A DNA stretch of 64,000 nt. Source: Beijerinckiaceae bacterium (GTDB taxonomy: Bacteria > Pseudomonadota > Alphaproteobacteria > Rhizobiales > Beijerinckiaceae). The translations under genes and the position numbers were made by a program. Each line of letters begins with the position of its first letter. The stretch's first letter is position 1. Shown piece after piece: positions 43,374 through 52,934 of the stretch. The notes beneath the pieces were generated by a model. It was not told where the DNA came from, ran no database searches, and saw nothing but the letters and a program-made list of their open reading frames with translations. The stretch spans positions 100,658 to 164,657 of the forward strand of contig CANGBC010000004.1 of the NCBI GenBank assembly GCA_947452005.1. Direction: 5' to 3'.

Positions 43374-44096
43374 TCAAGCCTCCGCCCGCTGACGCAGATT
43401 GCAATCAATCAAAAACTCGTTGCCGCCCAGCGCATGAAATGTGGTGGCCGGGCGCAGCGCTGCTGTCAGGTCCTCAATGGGGTGCAGATCCAGCCCATTG
43501 CGGCCTGAGCCGATGATAATGGGTGCAACCAACAAGTGAAGACGGTCGATGCAGCCTGCATCCAGAAAAACCGAAATCGTGCGCGCGCCGCCTTCGACGA
43601 GAATTTTCTTGAAACCGCGCGCAAACAAAGCGTCGATCATGGCCTGCGGTGCGAGGCCATGCGGTCCAACGGGCAGGCGAATTTGTTCGACATCGGGAAT
43701 AGCGAAAGCGGGTGCCTCTTCATTGGTGATGAGAAAGCAGGGCGTGCCGTCAGGCTCGAGCCATTTGGCTGGCCCGCGCAGGCGGCCCGCCGGGTCAATC
43801 ACCACACGTGCCGGATTGCGTCCCGGCACACGCCGCACGGTCAATTGCGGGTCGTCGGCCTGCACAGTGCCGGCCCCCACGATCACGGCATCGACGGCGG
43901 CGCGGATGCGATGCAGATGGTCGAGCGCCGGTTCGCCATTGATATATTTGCTGGCGCCCGAGACGGTTGCAATGCGCCCGTCGAGCGACTGGCCAAGCTG
44001 GGCCACGACAAAGGGGCGCGCCGCATCGGCAGCCTTGAACGGCGCAAAGGGGTCACCTGTTAACTCTGTCGGTTGGTCACCGGCGCTGGCGTGCAT
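43374..44096 (-). CDS. RibD C-terminal domain (dihydrofolate reductase fold) reductase
   Basis: 240 aa, ATG at 44096 after AGGAGCG. The protein has only the reductase half of RibD: VVAQLGQSLDGRIATVSGASKYI, AVDAVIVGAGTVQADDPQLTVR and ILVEGGARTISVFLDAGCIDRLHL, with the NADPH site and substrate loops of 5-amino-6-(5-phosphoribosylamino)uracil reductase. The deaminase half is absent. It is divergent, by about 100 bp, from the GTP cyclohydrolase II gene, whose product begins the same pathway. It may serve riboflavin synthesis or a branch that leads to another pyrimidine or pterin product. Confidence 0.88.
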   Translation of the reverse strand: MHASAGDQPTELTGDPFAPFKAADAARPFVVAQLGQSLDGRIATVSGASKYINGEPALDHLHRIRAAVDAVIVGAGTVQADDPQLTVRRVPGRNPARVVIDPAGRLRGPAKWLEPDGTPCFLITNEEAPAFAIPDVEQIRLPVGPHGLAPQAMIDALFARGFKKILVEGGARTISVFLDAGCIDRLHLLVAPIIIGSGRNGLDLHPIEDLTAALRPATTFHALGGNEFLIDCNLRQRAEA

Positions 44097-44197
44097 GGAC
44101 GCTCCTAGTTTCTGCCCCAGATATAGTTTATGAGCGGGGCAAGGTGAGGGCCGGGAGCCAAGCTTTTGTGCGGCCCAATCCCGGGAGTGAGGTTCGT

Positions 44198-45325
44198 GTG
44201 ACGGATCGTGAGCATAGTCTATTGGTCGCGGGCGTCTCTGGCCAGATCAAGGTCGAGCGGGCGATCGCTGAAATCCGCTCCGCGCGCCCCGTCGCGGTCT
44301 CAGGCCCCCAGGGTGTCCTGATCGCCACACCGGTTGAGGCGCTGGATGGTGCCCTCAGTGCTGATCTTCAAACATTATCTGCCGGGCACGCGCGCCTGTT
44401 GCTGGCCGCACCACGCCTGCGGCATCTGGGTCTTGAACGCGATGCGCCCGGCGCACTCGCGCTGCCCAGCATCGATCTCGCCCGCATCACTCGTCTGGCT
44501 GTGGAGACCGATGCGCGGATTGATGCGCCGGTCTGTGCTCTGTCAGCCGAAGATGAAGCCGCGCTTGAATTGATGCATCTGGCACTCGTGCTGCCAGCGC
44601 TTGTTGTGTTTCCTGCGACAGATGCTGCTTTGCTGGCGTCCCTTGTTCAGGTGTCCTTGCAAGATGTCATCGACTATCGTAGCGCGCAGACACACGATCT
44701 CACGATCATCTCGCGGGCACCAGTTCCGCTTGAAGGCGCGCCTGAGAGTGAATTTGTGATCTTTCGCGGCGGCGAAGGTCTGCGCGATCAGGCGGCGGTC
44801 ATCATTGGCAAGCCTGATCTCTCAACGCCTGTCACAGTGCGTCTGCATTCAGCCTGTTTGACAGGCGATCTGTTTGGCTCGCTCAAATGTGATTGCGGTG
44901 ATCAGCTGCGTCACACAGCGCGCTTCATGGCTGAAAATGGCGGTGGCATCCTGCTCTATCTGGATCAGGAAGGCCGCGGCAATGGCATTTCCAACAAGAT
45001 CCGCGCCTATCGTCTGCAAGCACAGGGCTTCGACACTTATGATGCCGATGAAGTGCTTGGCTTTGATCATGACCAGCGTGGCTTTGCCTTTGCTGCTGAA
45101 ATGCTCAAGCAATTGGGTGTGACCATTGTGCGGGTTATGACCAACAACCCGATCAAAATTGCAGCGCTCGAGACAGCAGGCCTGACAGTGGCGGCAGACC
45201 AGCGCATTGTTGGGCGTTTGACGGACGAGAATGTGCGTTATCTGGCTTCCAAGCGAGATCGTGCTGGCCATATGATTGATCACCTCGATCAGGCTTCTCC
45301 CGCCCACGGCGGGGCCAAGGACTGA
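44198..45325 (+). CDS. ribA: GTP cyclohydrolase II with degenerate RibB-like N-terminal domain
   Basis: 375 aa from a GTG at 44198 preceded by GGGAGTGAGG; a GTG at 44144 is possible. The C-terminal domain (about 190-365) is fully equipped: LHSACLTGDLFGSLKCDCGDQL with the three zinc cysteines, YLDQEGRGNGISNKIRAYRL, and the MTNNPIKIAAL end. It opens GTP to 2,5-diamino-6-ribosylamino-pyrimidinone phosphate, formate and pyrophosphate. The first 185 residues start VERAIAEIRSARPVAV like RibB but have lost [10 protein letters not shown] and the HTEA motif, so this half is inactive. It complements the protein at 1704-2849. Confidence 0.92.
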   Translation: MTDREHSLLVAGVSGQIKVERAIAEIRSARPVAVSGPQGVLIATPVEALDGALSADLQTLSAGHARLLLAAPRLRHLGLERDAPGALALPSIDLARITRLAVETDARIDAPVCALSAEDEAALELMHLALVLPALVVFPATDAALLASLVQVSLQDVIDYRSAQTHDLTIISRAPVPLEGAPESEFVIFRGGEGLRDQAAVIIGKPDLSTPVTVRLHSACLTGDLFGSLKCDCGDQLRHTARFMAENGGGILLYLDQEGRGNGISNKIRAYRLQAQGFDTYDADEVLGFDHDQRGFAFAAEMLKQLGVTIVRVMTNNPIKIAALETAGLTVAADQRIVGRLTDENVRYLASKRDRAGHMIDHLDQASPAHGGAKD

Positions 45326-45331
45326 CGCGGC

Positions 45332-47635
45332 ATGGATCAGCGCAAGCCAGAGGCGGATCAAAACTATTTTGCCGCCATCCTCATCTTCGTCGTCTGTGCG
45401 CTCGCGCTCGCAGCACCTTGGTTGTCGGGTCGCTACACCATTCCCTGGGATGCCAAGGCGCATTTTTACCCGCAGCTCGTCTTCCTCTCAAAGACGCTGC
45501 ACAGCGGTGAATCGCCGTTCTGGAACCCGTATGTCTTCGCCGGTTCGCTGCACATTGCTGATCCCCAATCTTTGATCTTCACGCTGCCCTATCTTGTGGT
45601 TGCCAAATTTGTGAGCGACCCGGGATTCATTGCGGCGGACGCGACGGTGTTCTTCATGATCGCGCTGGGTGGGCTTGCGCTGATCCTGCATTTTCGGGAT
45701 CGCGGCTATCATCCGACAGGCGCACTTGTTGCGGGTTTGAGTTTCGCCTTTGGCGGGTCGGCGGCCTGGCGCATTCAGCATATTGGTGAAGTGTTGAGCT
45801 TGGCCTTTTTTGCCATCACCTTTCTGTTTCTGGCGCGCGTGTTTCAGCGTGGCGGCGTGTGGAATGGTTTGCTGGCGGGCTTTTTTGGCGGGCTGATGCT
45901 GGTCGGCCGCGACCAGATCGCCTTTCTCTGCGCGATGATCTTGTTCATCTACGCGGTGTGGAATCTGTTTCGCGCGCCATTGCGCCAGACAGCATTGCCT
46001 CTGTTGGTCGGACTTATTGCGGGCATTGCAACCGTGGCCGTGCCGCTCTCACTCACCCTTGTGCTGGCCGAGCAATCCACGCGCACGGAAATCACCTTTG
46101 AAGGCGCGGCGCGCGGATCGCTGCATCCGGCGGCTTTGCTGACCGCCTTGGTCGCCAATCTGTTTGGCACCGATGGTCCGATCCGTTTGTTCTGGGGCCC
46201 ACCCCAAGCCGACGTTTGGGGCGGCGATTACAATCTCGCACGCAACATGGCCAATGTTTACTTTGGCGCGCTGCCGGTTGTGTCTTTCCTGGGTCTTGGT
46301 GTTCTGGGCCTACGCATTTTCAATCGCGATATGGCGCCATTGGTCATCGGCTTTGTGTTGATGCTGCTTTATGCGCTGGGTGATTTTACGCCGCTCTATA
46401 AAATGGCGTTTGAAGTGCCAGGCGCTGACTTTTTCCGCCGCCCGGCCGATGCCACTTTCCCGCTCTGTGCGCTGGCCTCCATTCTGGGCGGTTATGCGCT
46501 GCATCGTTTTCTCACCCAAGATCATGCGGGCCTTCTGCGCTCTTATGTGGCGCCTGCGCTCGTCGTCCTCGCCGGCATCGGAGCTGCGATTGCGGTGGCT
46601 GTGTGGAAAGACCATTTTGTCCAAGCACAAGTGCCGATCCTGATCGGCGGATCTTGCCTTATCATTGCCTGCATCATTTTGTTCGTTCTGCGCCGCGCGG
46701 GCCGCGAGCTGGGCTTTGCCTCTTTGCTTTTGGTGGCGGGCACGCTGACCATTGATCTGTCGACCAGCAATGGCCCCAATGAATCCACCGCTCTGCCGCC
46801 GGCGCGTTTTGAAGTCATGCGGTCAGATACAACCAATGAAACCATCGCGCTTTTGCGCCAGAAACTGGCGGAGACGGCAGGACCAGATCGTATCGATCGC
46901 ATCGAACTGGCAGCCGTTGGTTTTGATTGGCCCAATCTCGGCCTGATCCACGGCTTCCAGCATGATCTGGGATATAATCCGGTGCGGCTGGGCTGGTTTG
47001 TCGATGCCACCGGCGCGCAAGATCAGGTGGCGGTCGCCGAGCAGCGTCCCTTTGTGCCGCTGTTTGCCTCTTATCGCTCGATGATGGCCGATATGCTGGG
47101 CGTGCGCTTTGTGGCCTCTGCCAATCCGATTGAAAATATCGATCCTGATTTGCAGCCTGGCGACCTCATTCCTGTGGCGCGCACCAAAGATGCTTACGTC
47201 TATGAAAATCCGCGCGCGCTGCCGCGCGTGATGGTGGCGCGCCAAGCGCGCAGCGCTGATTTCGACGCGATGGTTGAGAGCGGCGAATGGCCGGAGAATT
47301 TCAATCCGCGCGAGACGGTCTTGCTGGATGTGCCGGGCGTGGATGACAAAACCCCACGCCGCCCCACCACCGCGCGCATTGAGGCCTATCAGAACACACA
47401 AATCAGGATCAGCGTGGATGCGCCCGATGGTGGCTATCTGGTGCTGAATGACGTCTGGCATCCTTGGTGGCAGGTTGATGTCGATGGGCGCCCCGCTGAT
47501 CTGCTGCGCGCCAATGTCATTTTCCGTGCCGTTAAACTGCCGCCGGGCGCGCGTCAGGTGCGCTTTCATTTCGAACCATTGCCGGGCCTGCGGGCCAGCT
47601 TGGGCGCCGCTTTCGACGCATTCTTGTCACGGTGA
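45332..47635 (+). CDS. YfhO-type polytopic membrane protein (GT-C fold)
   Basis: 767 aa, ATG at 45332, 6 bp after ribA. The N-terminal 500 residues hold about twelve helices; the first loop has WDAKAHFYPQLVFLSKTL, with the Asp of GT-C glycosyltransferases, and FWNPYVFAGSLHIADPQS as in YfhO. The C-terminal 270 residues are an extracytoplasmic beta-rich domain (GGYLVLNDVWHPWWQVDVDG). YfhO proteins transfer sugars from lipid carriers to lipoteichoic acid or other envelope acceptors in other bacteria. The substrate here is unknown; the downstream gene is also a membrane protein of lipid processing type. Confidence 0.83.
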   Translation: MDQRKPEADQNYFAAILIFVVCALALAAPWLSGRYTIPWDAKAHFYPQLVFLSKTLHSGESPFWNPYVFAGSLHIADPQSLIFTLPYLVVAKFVSDPGFIAADATVFFMIALGGLALILHFRDRGYHPTGALVAGLSFAFGGSAAWRIQHIGEVLSLAFFAITFLFLARVFQRGGVWNGLLAGFFGGLMLVGRDQIAFLCAMILFIYAVWNLFRAPLRQTALPLLVGLIAGIATVAVPLSLTLVLAEQSTRTEITFEGAARGSLHPAALLTALVANLFGTDGPIRLFWGPPQADVWGGDYNLARNMANVYFGALPVVSFLGLGVLGLRIFNRDMAPLVIGFVLMLLYALGDFTPLYKMAFEVPGADFFRRPADATFPLCALASILGGYALHRFLTQDHAGLLRSYVAPALVVLAGIGAAIAVAVWKDHFVQAQVPILIGGSCLIIACIILFVLRRAGRELGFASLLLVAGTLTIDLSTSNGPNESTALPPARFEVMRSDTTNETIALLRQKLAETAGPDRIDRIELAAVGFDWPNLGLIHGFQHDLGYNPVRLGWFVDATGAQDQVAVAEQRPFVPLFASYRSMMADMLGVRFVASANPIENIDPDLQPGDLIPVARTKDAYVYENPRALPRVMVARQARSADFDAMVESGEWPENFNPRETVLLDVPGVDDKTPRRPTTARIEAYQNTQIRISVDAPDGGYLVLNDVWHPWWQVDVDGRPADLLRANVIFRAVKLPPGARQVRFHFEPLPGLRASLGAAFDAFLSR

Positions 47636-47662
47636 GGGTGCATCATCGGCGCTGGAGATCTT

Positions 47663-48706
47663 ATGAATCAATCGATGCGCAATGAAAGCGGCGAGGCATC
47701 GGTGATGGATGGGCCGGCTGAAGCCGTGCTGCCCGCCACCAAGCGCAATCGCGTCTGGCTGAAACGTCTGGGGGCTGTTTTCAGCCTGGGTATTCTGGCT
47801 TTGTCCGTGTTGGTGCTCAGCCGCACCTTTTCGAGCCTGCATTGGGGTGAATTGCGCGCCGCGCTGGCCGCAACATCACTCGAGCAGATTGTGGCCTCTT
47901 GCGCGCTCACCGCGTGCTCTTATCTGGCGCTGACTGGCTATGACGCCGTGGCGCTGCGGCAATTGCGCGTGCATGTACCCTATCGCACAACGGCTTTGGG
48001 CTCTTTCACGTCCTTTGCGATTTCCTTCACGCTGGGCTTTCCGCTGATCACAGCCGCCACTGTGCGCTACTGGATTTATTCGCGGGCTGGTTTGAGTGCG
48101 GGCAAAGTCGCGAGCCTGACCTTCATTGCCGGCATGACATTTTGGCTGGGCATGGCCTTGGTGATTGGCATGGCCATGGTCATTCAGCCCGATGAGGTCA
48201 GCGATGTGAACCGCCTCAAGGGCTGGCTCAATCTGCTGATCGGCCTGCTGTTGCTTGCGGGCATGATGTTTTATCTCGCCTGGGTGTCGCGCGGACACAG
48301 GCGTGTCAGCGTGCAGGGGCTGCGGCTGGAATTGCCGGGCCTGACGTTGACGCTCAGCCAATTGCTGTTGGGTGTGGTTGATCTGTGTTGCGCGGCGGGC
48401 GCGCTTTACGTGATTTTGCCGGCCGGCCATGGCCTGAGCTTCGTGTCTTTCTGCGCGGCCTATGTGTTGGCCTGCCTGCTCGGCATTGCCAGCCATATGC
48501 CCGGCGGCATTGGCGCCTTTGAGGCGACCATGCTGAATGCTGTGCCTGCGTCCTCAGCCGAAGCTCTGTTTGCCTCGCTGCTGCTGTTTCGCGTGGTCTA
48601 TTACGTCGGCCCCTTCATTCTCGCACTGGCACTTTTGGGGGCCAATGAAAGCATCCTGCGCTGGAAATCTCTGCGCGCAGCGATGAGTGCCCCGGACGAA
48701 GACTAG
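47663..48706 (+). CDS. lysylphosphatidylglycerol synthase-like (UPF0104) membrane protein
   Basis: 347 aa, ATG at 47663 after TGGAG. Eight or so membrane helices with the family pattern: YLALTGYDAVALRQLRVHVP, FTSFAISFTLGFPLITAATV, and the conserved ASHMPGGIGAFEATML. This is the flippase half of MprF; the soluble aminoacyl-transfer half is missing, so it does not make lysyl-PG. Members move lipids or lipid-linked sugars across the membrane. With the YfhO-type protein, 27 bp upstream, it may form a glycolipid path. Confidence 0.83.
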   Translation: MNQSMRNESGEASVMDGPAEAVLPATKRNRVWLKRLGAVFSLGILALSVLVLSRTFSSLHWGELRAALAATSLEQIVASCALTACSYLALTGYDAVALRQLRVHVPYRTTALGSFTSFAISFTLGFPLITAATVRYWIYSRAGLSAGKVASLTFIAGMTFWLGMALVIGMAMVIQPDEVSDVNRLKGWLNLLIGLLLLAGMMFYLAWVSRGHRRVSVQGLRLELPGLTLTLSQLLLGVVDLCCAAGALYVILPAGHGLSFVSFCAAYVLACLLGIASHMPGGIGAFEATMLNAVPASSAEALFASLLLFRVVYYVGPFILALALLGANESILRWKSLRAAMSAPDED

Positions 48707-48792
48707 ACCCAGAGCTTGATCAGCGGCCGCTTTGCCCGTCATAAAGGTGTCACACAGGTGCTGCCCTTTGGCGCAAACCGGGGACCGATATT

Positions 48793-49818
48793 TTGATCGA
48801 TGCTTTTGTCGAGGCTTTGCCTGATCCCGTTCTGGTGATTGGCCAGGACCAGAGGATTGGCGCCTTTAACACGCCTGCGCGCGCGTTGTTTCCAGCACTG
48901 GCCTCGGGTCAACGTGTCCTGCCTCTGGTGATGCGCTCACCCGATGTGCTGGATGCGGTGGCGCGCCTCTTTGCCGGGGGCGCAGTTGAGACCGTGCATT
49001 TGCATGAGCGCGTGCCGGTGGAGCGACTGTTCGAAGTCCATGTGGCCCCTTTGCAGCTGCAGGGCGCGATGCATGTCGTCCTGACATTGCATGATCTCAC
49101 CGATGCGCGGCGCACCGAAAAAATGCGCGTCGATTTCATTGCCAATGCGAGCCACGAATTGCGCACGCCGCTGGCCTCGCTGCTGGGCTTTGTTGAAACC
49201 CTGCAGGGCGCTGCCAAAGATGACCCCAAAGCGCGCGATCGTTTCTTGGTCATCATGCGCGATCAGGGCCGGCGCATGGCGCGCCTGATCGATGATCTGT
49301 TGTCGCTCTCGCAGATCGAGCGACAAGAACACGTGCGCCCGCAAACGCAGGTCGATTTCTGTGAGGTCGTGCGCCAATGTATCGATGCGCTGAGCCCGGT
49401 CGCGAAAGAAGCCCATGTGCGTCTGGAAGTAGATATTCCAACGCGCCTGCCGGTGCTGGGTGACCGCGACGAGCTGATCCGCGTGGCCGAGAACCTCATC
49501 GAAAACGCCATTAAATATGGGGCCAATGACGATGGCACCGAAACCTCGGTCGCCATTTCTCTGGCGATCAAGAATGGCGAAGCGCGGTTTGCCGTGCGCG
49601 ATCATGGGGCGGGCATTTCACCCGACCATCTGCCGCGTCTGACAGAGCGTTTCTACCGCGTGGATGCGGGCAAGAGCCGCGCCAAGGGCGGCACGGGGCT
49701 TGGTCTTGCATTGGTGAAACACATCGTGGCCCGCCACCGCGGCGTGCTGCGCATCTGGAGCGAGCCAGGCAAAGGCGCAGAGTTTTCCGTCGAGCTACCG
49801 ATGGAGGCAGGGCACTGA
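48793..49818 (+). CDS. phoR: PhoR-type sensor histidine kinase
   Basis: 341 aa from a TTG at 48793 after GGGGACC. A PAS-like N-terminal domain (LPDPVLVIGQDQRIGAFN), then HisKA with His121 ([19 protein letters not shown]), and HATPase (AENLIENAIKYG, DHGAGIS, GGTGLGLALVKHI). The sequence is close to PhoR, the phosphate sensor kinase; the usual N-terminal membrane helices are missing, as in Rhizobiales PhoR proteins that begin with PAS. PhoB and the pst genes are not here; the next gene is convergent. The role in phosphate sensing is inferred from family only. Confidence 0.85.
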   Translation: MIDAFVEALPDPVLVIGQDQRIGAFNTPARALFPALASGQRVLPLVMRSPDVLDAVARLFAGGAVETVHLHERVPVERLFEVHVAPLQLQGAMHVVLTLHDLTDARRTEKMRVDFIANASHELRTPLASLLGFVETLQGAAKDDPKARDRFLVIMRDQGRRMARLIDDLLSLSQIERQEHVRPQTQVDFCEVVRQCIDALSPVAKEAHVRLEVDIPTRLPVLGDRDELIRVAENLIENAIKYGANDDGTETSVAISLAIKNGEARFAVRDHGAGISPDHLPRLTERFYRVDAGKSRAKGGTGLGLALVKHIVARHRGVLRIWSEPGKGAEFSVELPMEAGH

Positions 49819-49830
49819 CGCGCAAATAAA

Positions 49831-49853
49831 AAGGCCGGGTTTCCCCGGCCTCT
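49831..49853. terminator. bidirectional terminator between phoR and gcrA
   Basis: AGGCCGGG/CCCGGCCT-type stem with a short loop. On the minus strand it is followed by TTTTTATTT, so it is best as the gcrA terminator. Confidence 0.88.
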
Positions 49854-49862
49854 TTCATCCGC

Positions 49863-50384
49863 TCAAGCGAGGCGGATCAATTGTTGGGTGCGGCGTTCGC
49901 GTTCCCGGCGGCGCTCTTGAGCGGGCTGGTAGGCGATGCGGGCGTGGTGGTTGCAGTAGGGGCCAACATTCGCGCCCTTCGAGCCGCAAAAGCGGAACTC
50001 AGGGGTTGTCGGGTCACCCACCGGCCAGCGGCACATGCCCTCGCGCAAATCCATAATGGTGACCATCTCCGACAAGGGGATGACCACATCTTCGACCGGC
50101 AGGGGCTCGGGAGCCTCCATCGGGCGGAAAGCGACGGCGAGATTGCCGCGGGCCATGGGGGCCGCAGGGCGGGGTGCCTGGCGCGGCGCAGCAGGGCGCG
50201 TACGCTGGCGGGGCGCGGCCGGGGCCTGCGCCTTCACCCGGCCTGACAGACCAAGGCGATGCACTTTGCCAATGACGGCATTGCGCGTGATGCCGTGGGC
50301 GAGTTCTGCCGCGATCTGGCTAGCACTCAGGCCGTCCAGCCACAATTTCCGCAAGAGCTCAACACGCTCATCGGTCCAGGACAT
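49863..50384 (-). CDS. gcrA: cell cycle regulator GcrA
   Basis: 173 aa. N-terminal DNA-binding domain with the typical start MSWTDERVELLRKLWLDGLS and SQIAAELAHGITRNAVIGK, a long proline/alanine/arginine linker, and a C-terminal domain binding sigma-70 (MCRWPVGDPTTPEFRFCG and VGPYCNHHARIAYQP). GcrA acts with RNA polymerase at promoters whose GANTC sites are methylated by CcrM, controlling cell division genes. Found only in alphaproteobacteria. The upstream 400-bp region has three GANTC sites. Confidence 0.95.
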   Translation of the reverse strand: MSWTDERVELLRKLWLDGLSASQIAAELAHGITRNAVIGKVHRLGLSGRVKAQAPAAPRQRTRPAAPRQAPRPAAPMARGNLAVAFRPMEAPEPLPVEDVVIPLSEMVTIMDLREGMCRWPVGDPTTPEFRFCGSKGANVGPYCNHHARIAYQPAQERRRERERRTQQLIRLA

Positions 50385-50787
50385 TCAGTCCTCCCTCAAA
50401 CAAATAATCCGGGAGCGCACGCAGCACCGGCACAGCCGGCGTCGTTGCTTGCGAAACGCTCGTCAAATAGGTACGACGCACGAGATGTCGTAGTCGACGA
50501 AGGGGACGCTACACTAGCCGTTGAATCAGGTGCAAGAGAGCGCTGGCCGTCGGATTTGTTTTCCCCAAGGAGTTGCATTGGGGCTTGCCTGATGACCGCA
50601 GAACATCGACTTTTGGCTTGGAAAGCGGGCTTTTTAGGCCACATCTGCTCCCCTCGACTCATTTGACCGGGGACGCCCGAGAAACTACACTTGACTCATC
50701 AAGCTGCCGCCCTCCGAGGCGGCACTTTCCTTTTCAAGACTTGCCTTTTCAAGACCCTGTGCTTGCTGGCTTTGGAGACCTTGTGCC
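50385..50787. promoter_or_regulatory. divergent gcrA/argD intergenic region
   Basis: 403 bp with no supported gene. It holds three GANTC (CcrM) sites: GAATC at 50523 and GACTC at 50656 and 50693. A terminator-like hairpin GCCGCC/GGCGGC lies at about 50704-50722 followed by ACTTTCCTTTTC, in the probable argD leader, with the direct repeat CCTTTTCAAGAC after it. Possible attenuation of argD is only a guess; no leader peptide with a run of Arg codons was seen. Confidence 0.45.
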
Positions 50788-51990
50788 GTGACTTCTGCGA
50801 TTTTGCCGACCTATGCGCGCGCTGACATCGCCTTTGAAAAGGGCGAGGGGGCATGGCTGACGGCTGTGGGAGGCGCGCGCTATCTGGATTTTGGCGGCGG
50901 CATTGCGGTGGCCTCCCTGGGCTATTCGCACCCTCACCTGATCGAAGCTTTGACGCAGCAGGGCCAGAAGCTCTGGCACACGTCCAATCTGTTCCAGATT
51001 CCAGAAGGCGAGCGCCTGGCGCAGCGTCTGGTTGATCGCTCTTTTGCTGATTTCGTCTTCTTCACCAATTCAGGTGCGGAAGCGATGGAATGCGCCATCA
51101 AAATGGCGCGCAAATATCAGTCGGCCAATGGCCACCCGGAGAAATACCGGATCATCACCTTTGAAGGCGCCTTCCACGGCCGCACGCTGGCCACCATTGC
51201 GGCTGGCGGACAGCAAAAATATCTCGACGGCTTTGGCCCCAAGGTTGAAGGCTTCGATCAGGTGCCTTTCGGCGATCATGAGGCTTTGAAAAAGGCCATT
51301 GGTCCGGAAACCGGCGCGATCCTCATTGAGCCGATCCAGGGCGAGGGCGGTATTCGCCCCGTGCCGCCGCAATGCCTCAAAGGTCTGCGCCAGCTTTGCG
51401 ATGCGCACGGGCTCTTGCTGATGTTTGACGAAGTGCAGACGGGCGTTGGCCGCACCGGCAAATTGTTTGCGCATGAATGGTCCGGCGTGACACCCGATAT
51501 TATGGCGGTTGCCAAAGGCATTGGCGGTGGTTTTCCGCTGGGGGCCTGTCTGGCCACCAAGGAAGCTGCCAAGGGTATGACGGCGGGCACGCATGGCACG
51601 ACCTATGGCGGCAATCCGCTCGCCATGGCGGTCGGCAATGCCGTGCTCGATGTCGTGCTGAGCGACGATTTTCTGGAACATGTGCGCGCCACGGCGGCGC
51701 TCTTGCGCCAGAAGCTTGGCGGCCTGCAAGATCGTCATTCCACAATCATCGAGGCGGTGCGCGGCGAGGGGTTGATGATCGGCCTCAAGCTCATCCCCAA
51801 CAATGCTGATTTTGCAGCGGCCGCGCGGGCCGAACATCTGCTGGTTATCCCTGCAGGCGACAATGTTGTGCGTCTGCTGCCGCCGCTCGTGATCGGCGAA
51901 ACAGAAGTCAATGAGGCGATCAAGCGTCTCGATGCGGCTTGCACACGGATGGAAGCCAGCCTCAAAGAATCCCATGGAGTGAAGGCGTGA
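50788..51990 (+). CDS. argD: acetylornithine aminotransferase
   Basis: 400 aa from a GTG at 50788 after TTGGAGACC. Class III PLP aminotransferase: [50 protein letters not shown], and PLP lysine in [12 protein letters not shown]. It converts N-acetylglutamate semialdehyde to N-acetylornithine in arginine synthesis. First gene of an argD-argF-hslO operon with overlapping stops and starts. Confidence 0.95.
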   Translation: MTSAILPTYARADIAFEKGEGAWLTAVGGARYLDFGGGIAVASLGYSHPHLIEALTQQGQKLWHTSNLFQIPEGERLAQRLVDRSFADFVFFTNSGAEAMECAIKMARKYQSANGHPEKYRIITFEGAFHGRTLATIAAGGQQKYLDGFGPKVEGFDQVPFGDHEALKKAIGPETGAILIEPIQGEGGIRPVPPQCLKGLRQLCDAHGLLLMFDEVQTGVGRTGKLFAHEWSGVTPDIMAVAKGIGGGFPLGACLATKEAAKGMTAGTHGTTYGGNPLAMAVGNAVLDVVLSDDFLEHVRATAALLRQKLGGLQDRHSTIIEAVRGEGLMIGLKLIPNNADFAAAARAEHLLVIPAGDNVVRLLPPLVIGETEVNEAIKRLDAACTRMEASLKESHGVKA

Positions 51991-52934
51991 TGAGCGGCCA
52001 GACCACAGGCGCCCCGCGCCATTTCCTCGATCTCAGTGACGTGGACGCCACGGAGCTGCGCCGCATTCTCGACTGGTCGGTGGCCACCAAGAAAGTGCGC
52101 GTCAAAGGCGTGCGCGCCAAGCACCGCCCGCTCGAAGGCCGTTCTCTGGCAATGGTCTTTGACAAGCCCTCGACACGTACACGTGTCTCCTTCGATATGG
52201 CCATGCGTGAGCTGGGTGGTGAGACGCTCATGCTGACGGGTGCGGAAATGCAGCTGGGTCGGGGAGAAACCATCTCCGACACGGCGCGTGTTCTCTCGCG
52301 TTATGTCGATGCGATCATGATCCGCATTCTTGATCATGATGACATGGTGGAGCTGGCGCGTTTCTCCAGCGTGCCGGTGATCAATGCGCTGACCAAGCGC
52401 TCGCATCCCTGTCAGGTGATGGCCGACGTCATGACCTTTGAAGAGCATAAGGGTGCGATCAAGGGCCGCACAGTGGCCTGGACGGGTGACGCGAATAACG
52501 TGCTCAATAGCTGGATCCATGCAGCGCAGCGTTTCGACTTCACCATTAATGTGGCAACGCCAGAAGAATTTGCGCCAAGCGCAGCCATCGTGGATTGGGC
52601 GAAAGCCAATGGCGCCAAGTTGAATGTCATGCGTGATCCGCGCGAGGCGGTGCGTGGCGTCGACTGCATCATCTCTGATTGCTGGGTGTCGATGGGTGAT
52701 GAAGACGAGGCCCGCAAGCGCCACAATCTTCTGTCGCGCTATCAGGTGAATGACGCGCTGATGGCGGTCGCCGGACCTAACGCCATTTTCATGCATTGTC
52801 TGCCCGCCCACCGCGGCGAAGAAGTGACCGATGCCGTGATGGATGGGCCGCAGTCTGTCGTCTTTGATGAAGCTGAAAACCGTCTGCATGCGCAAAAGGG
52901 TGTGCTGGCCTGGTGTCTGGGTGCGCTGACGTGA
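51990..52934 (+). CDS. argF: ornithine carbamoyltransferase
   Basis: 314 aa; ATG at 51990 shares one base with the argD stop (TGATG). Carbamoyl phosphate motif [10 protein letters not shown]; ornithine site motif SMGDE and the catalytic-cysteine region [16 protein letters not shown]. It makes citrulline from ornithine and carbamoyl phosphate. A standard argDF pair of alphaproteobacteria. Confidence 0.96.
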   Translation: MSGQTTGAPRHFLDLSDVDATELRRILDWSVATKKVRVKGVRAKHRPLEGRSLAMVFDKPSTRTRVSFDMAMRELGGETLMLTGAEMQLGRGETISDTARVLSRYVDAIMIRILDHDDMVELARFSSVPVINALTKRSHPCQVMADVMTFEEHKGAIKGRTVAWTGDANNVLNSWIHAAQRFDFTINVATPEEFAPSAAIVDWAKANGAKLNVMRDPREAVRGVDCIISDCWVSMGDEDEARKRHNLLSRYQVNDALMAVAGPNAIFMHCLPAHRGEEVTDAVMDGPQSVVFDEAENRLHAQKGVLAWCLGALT

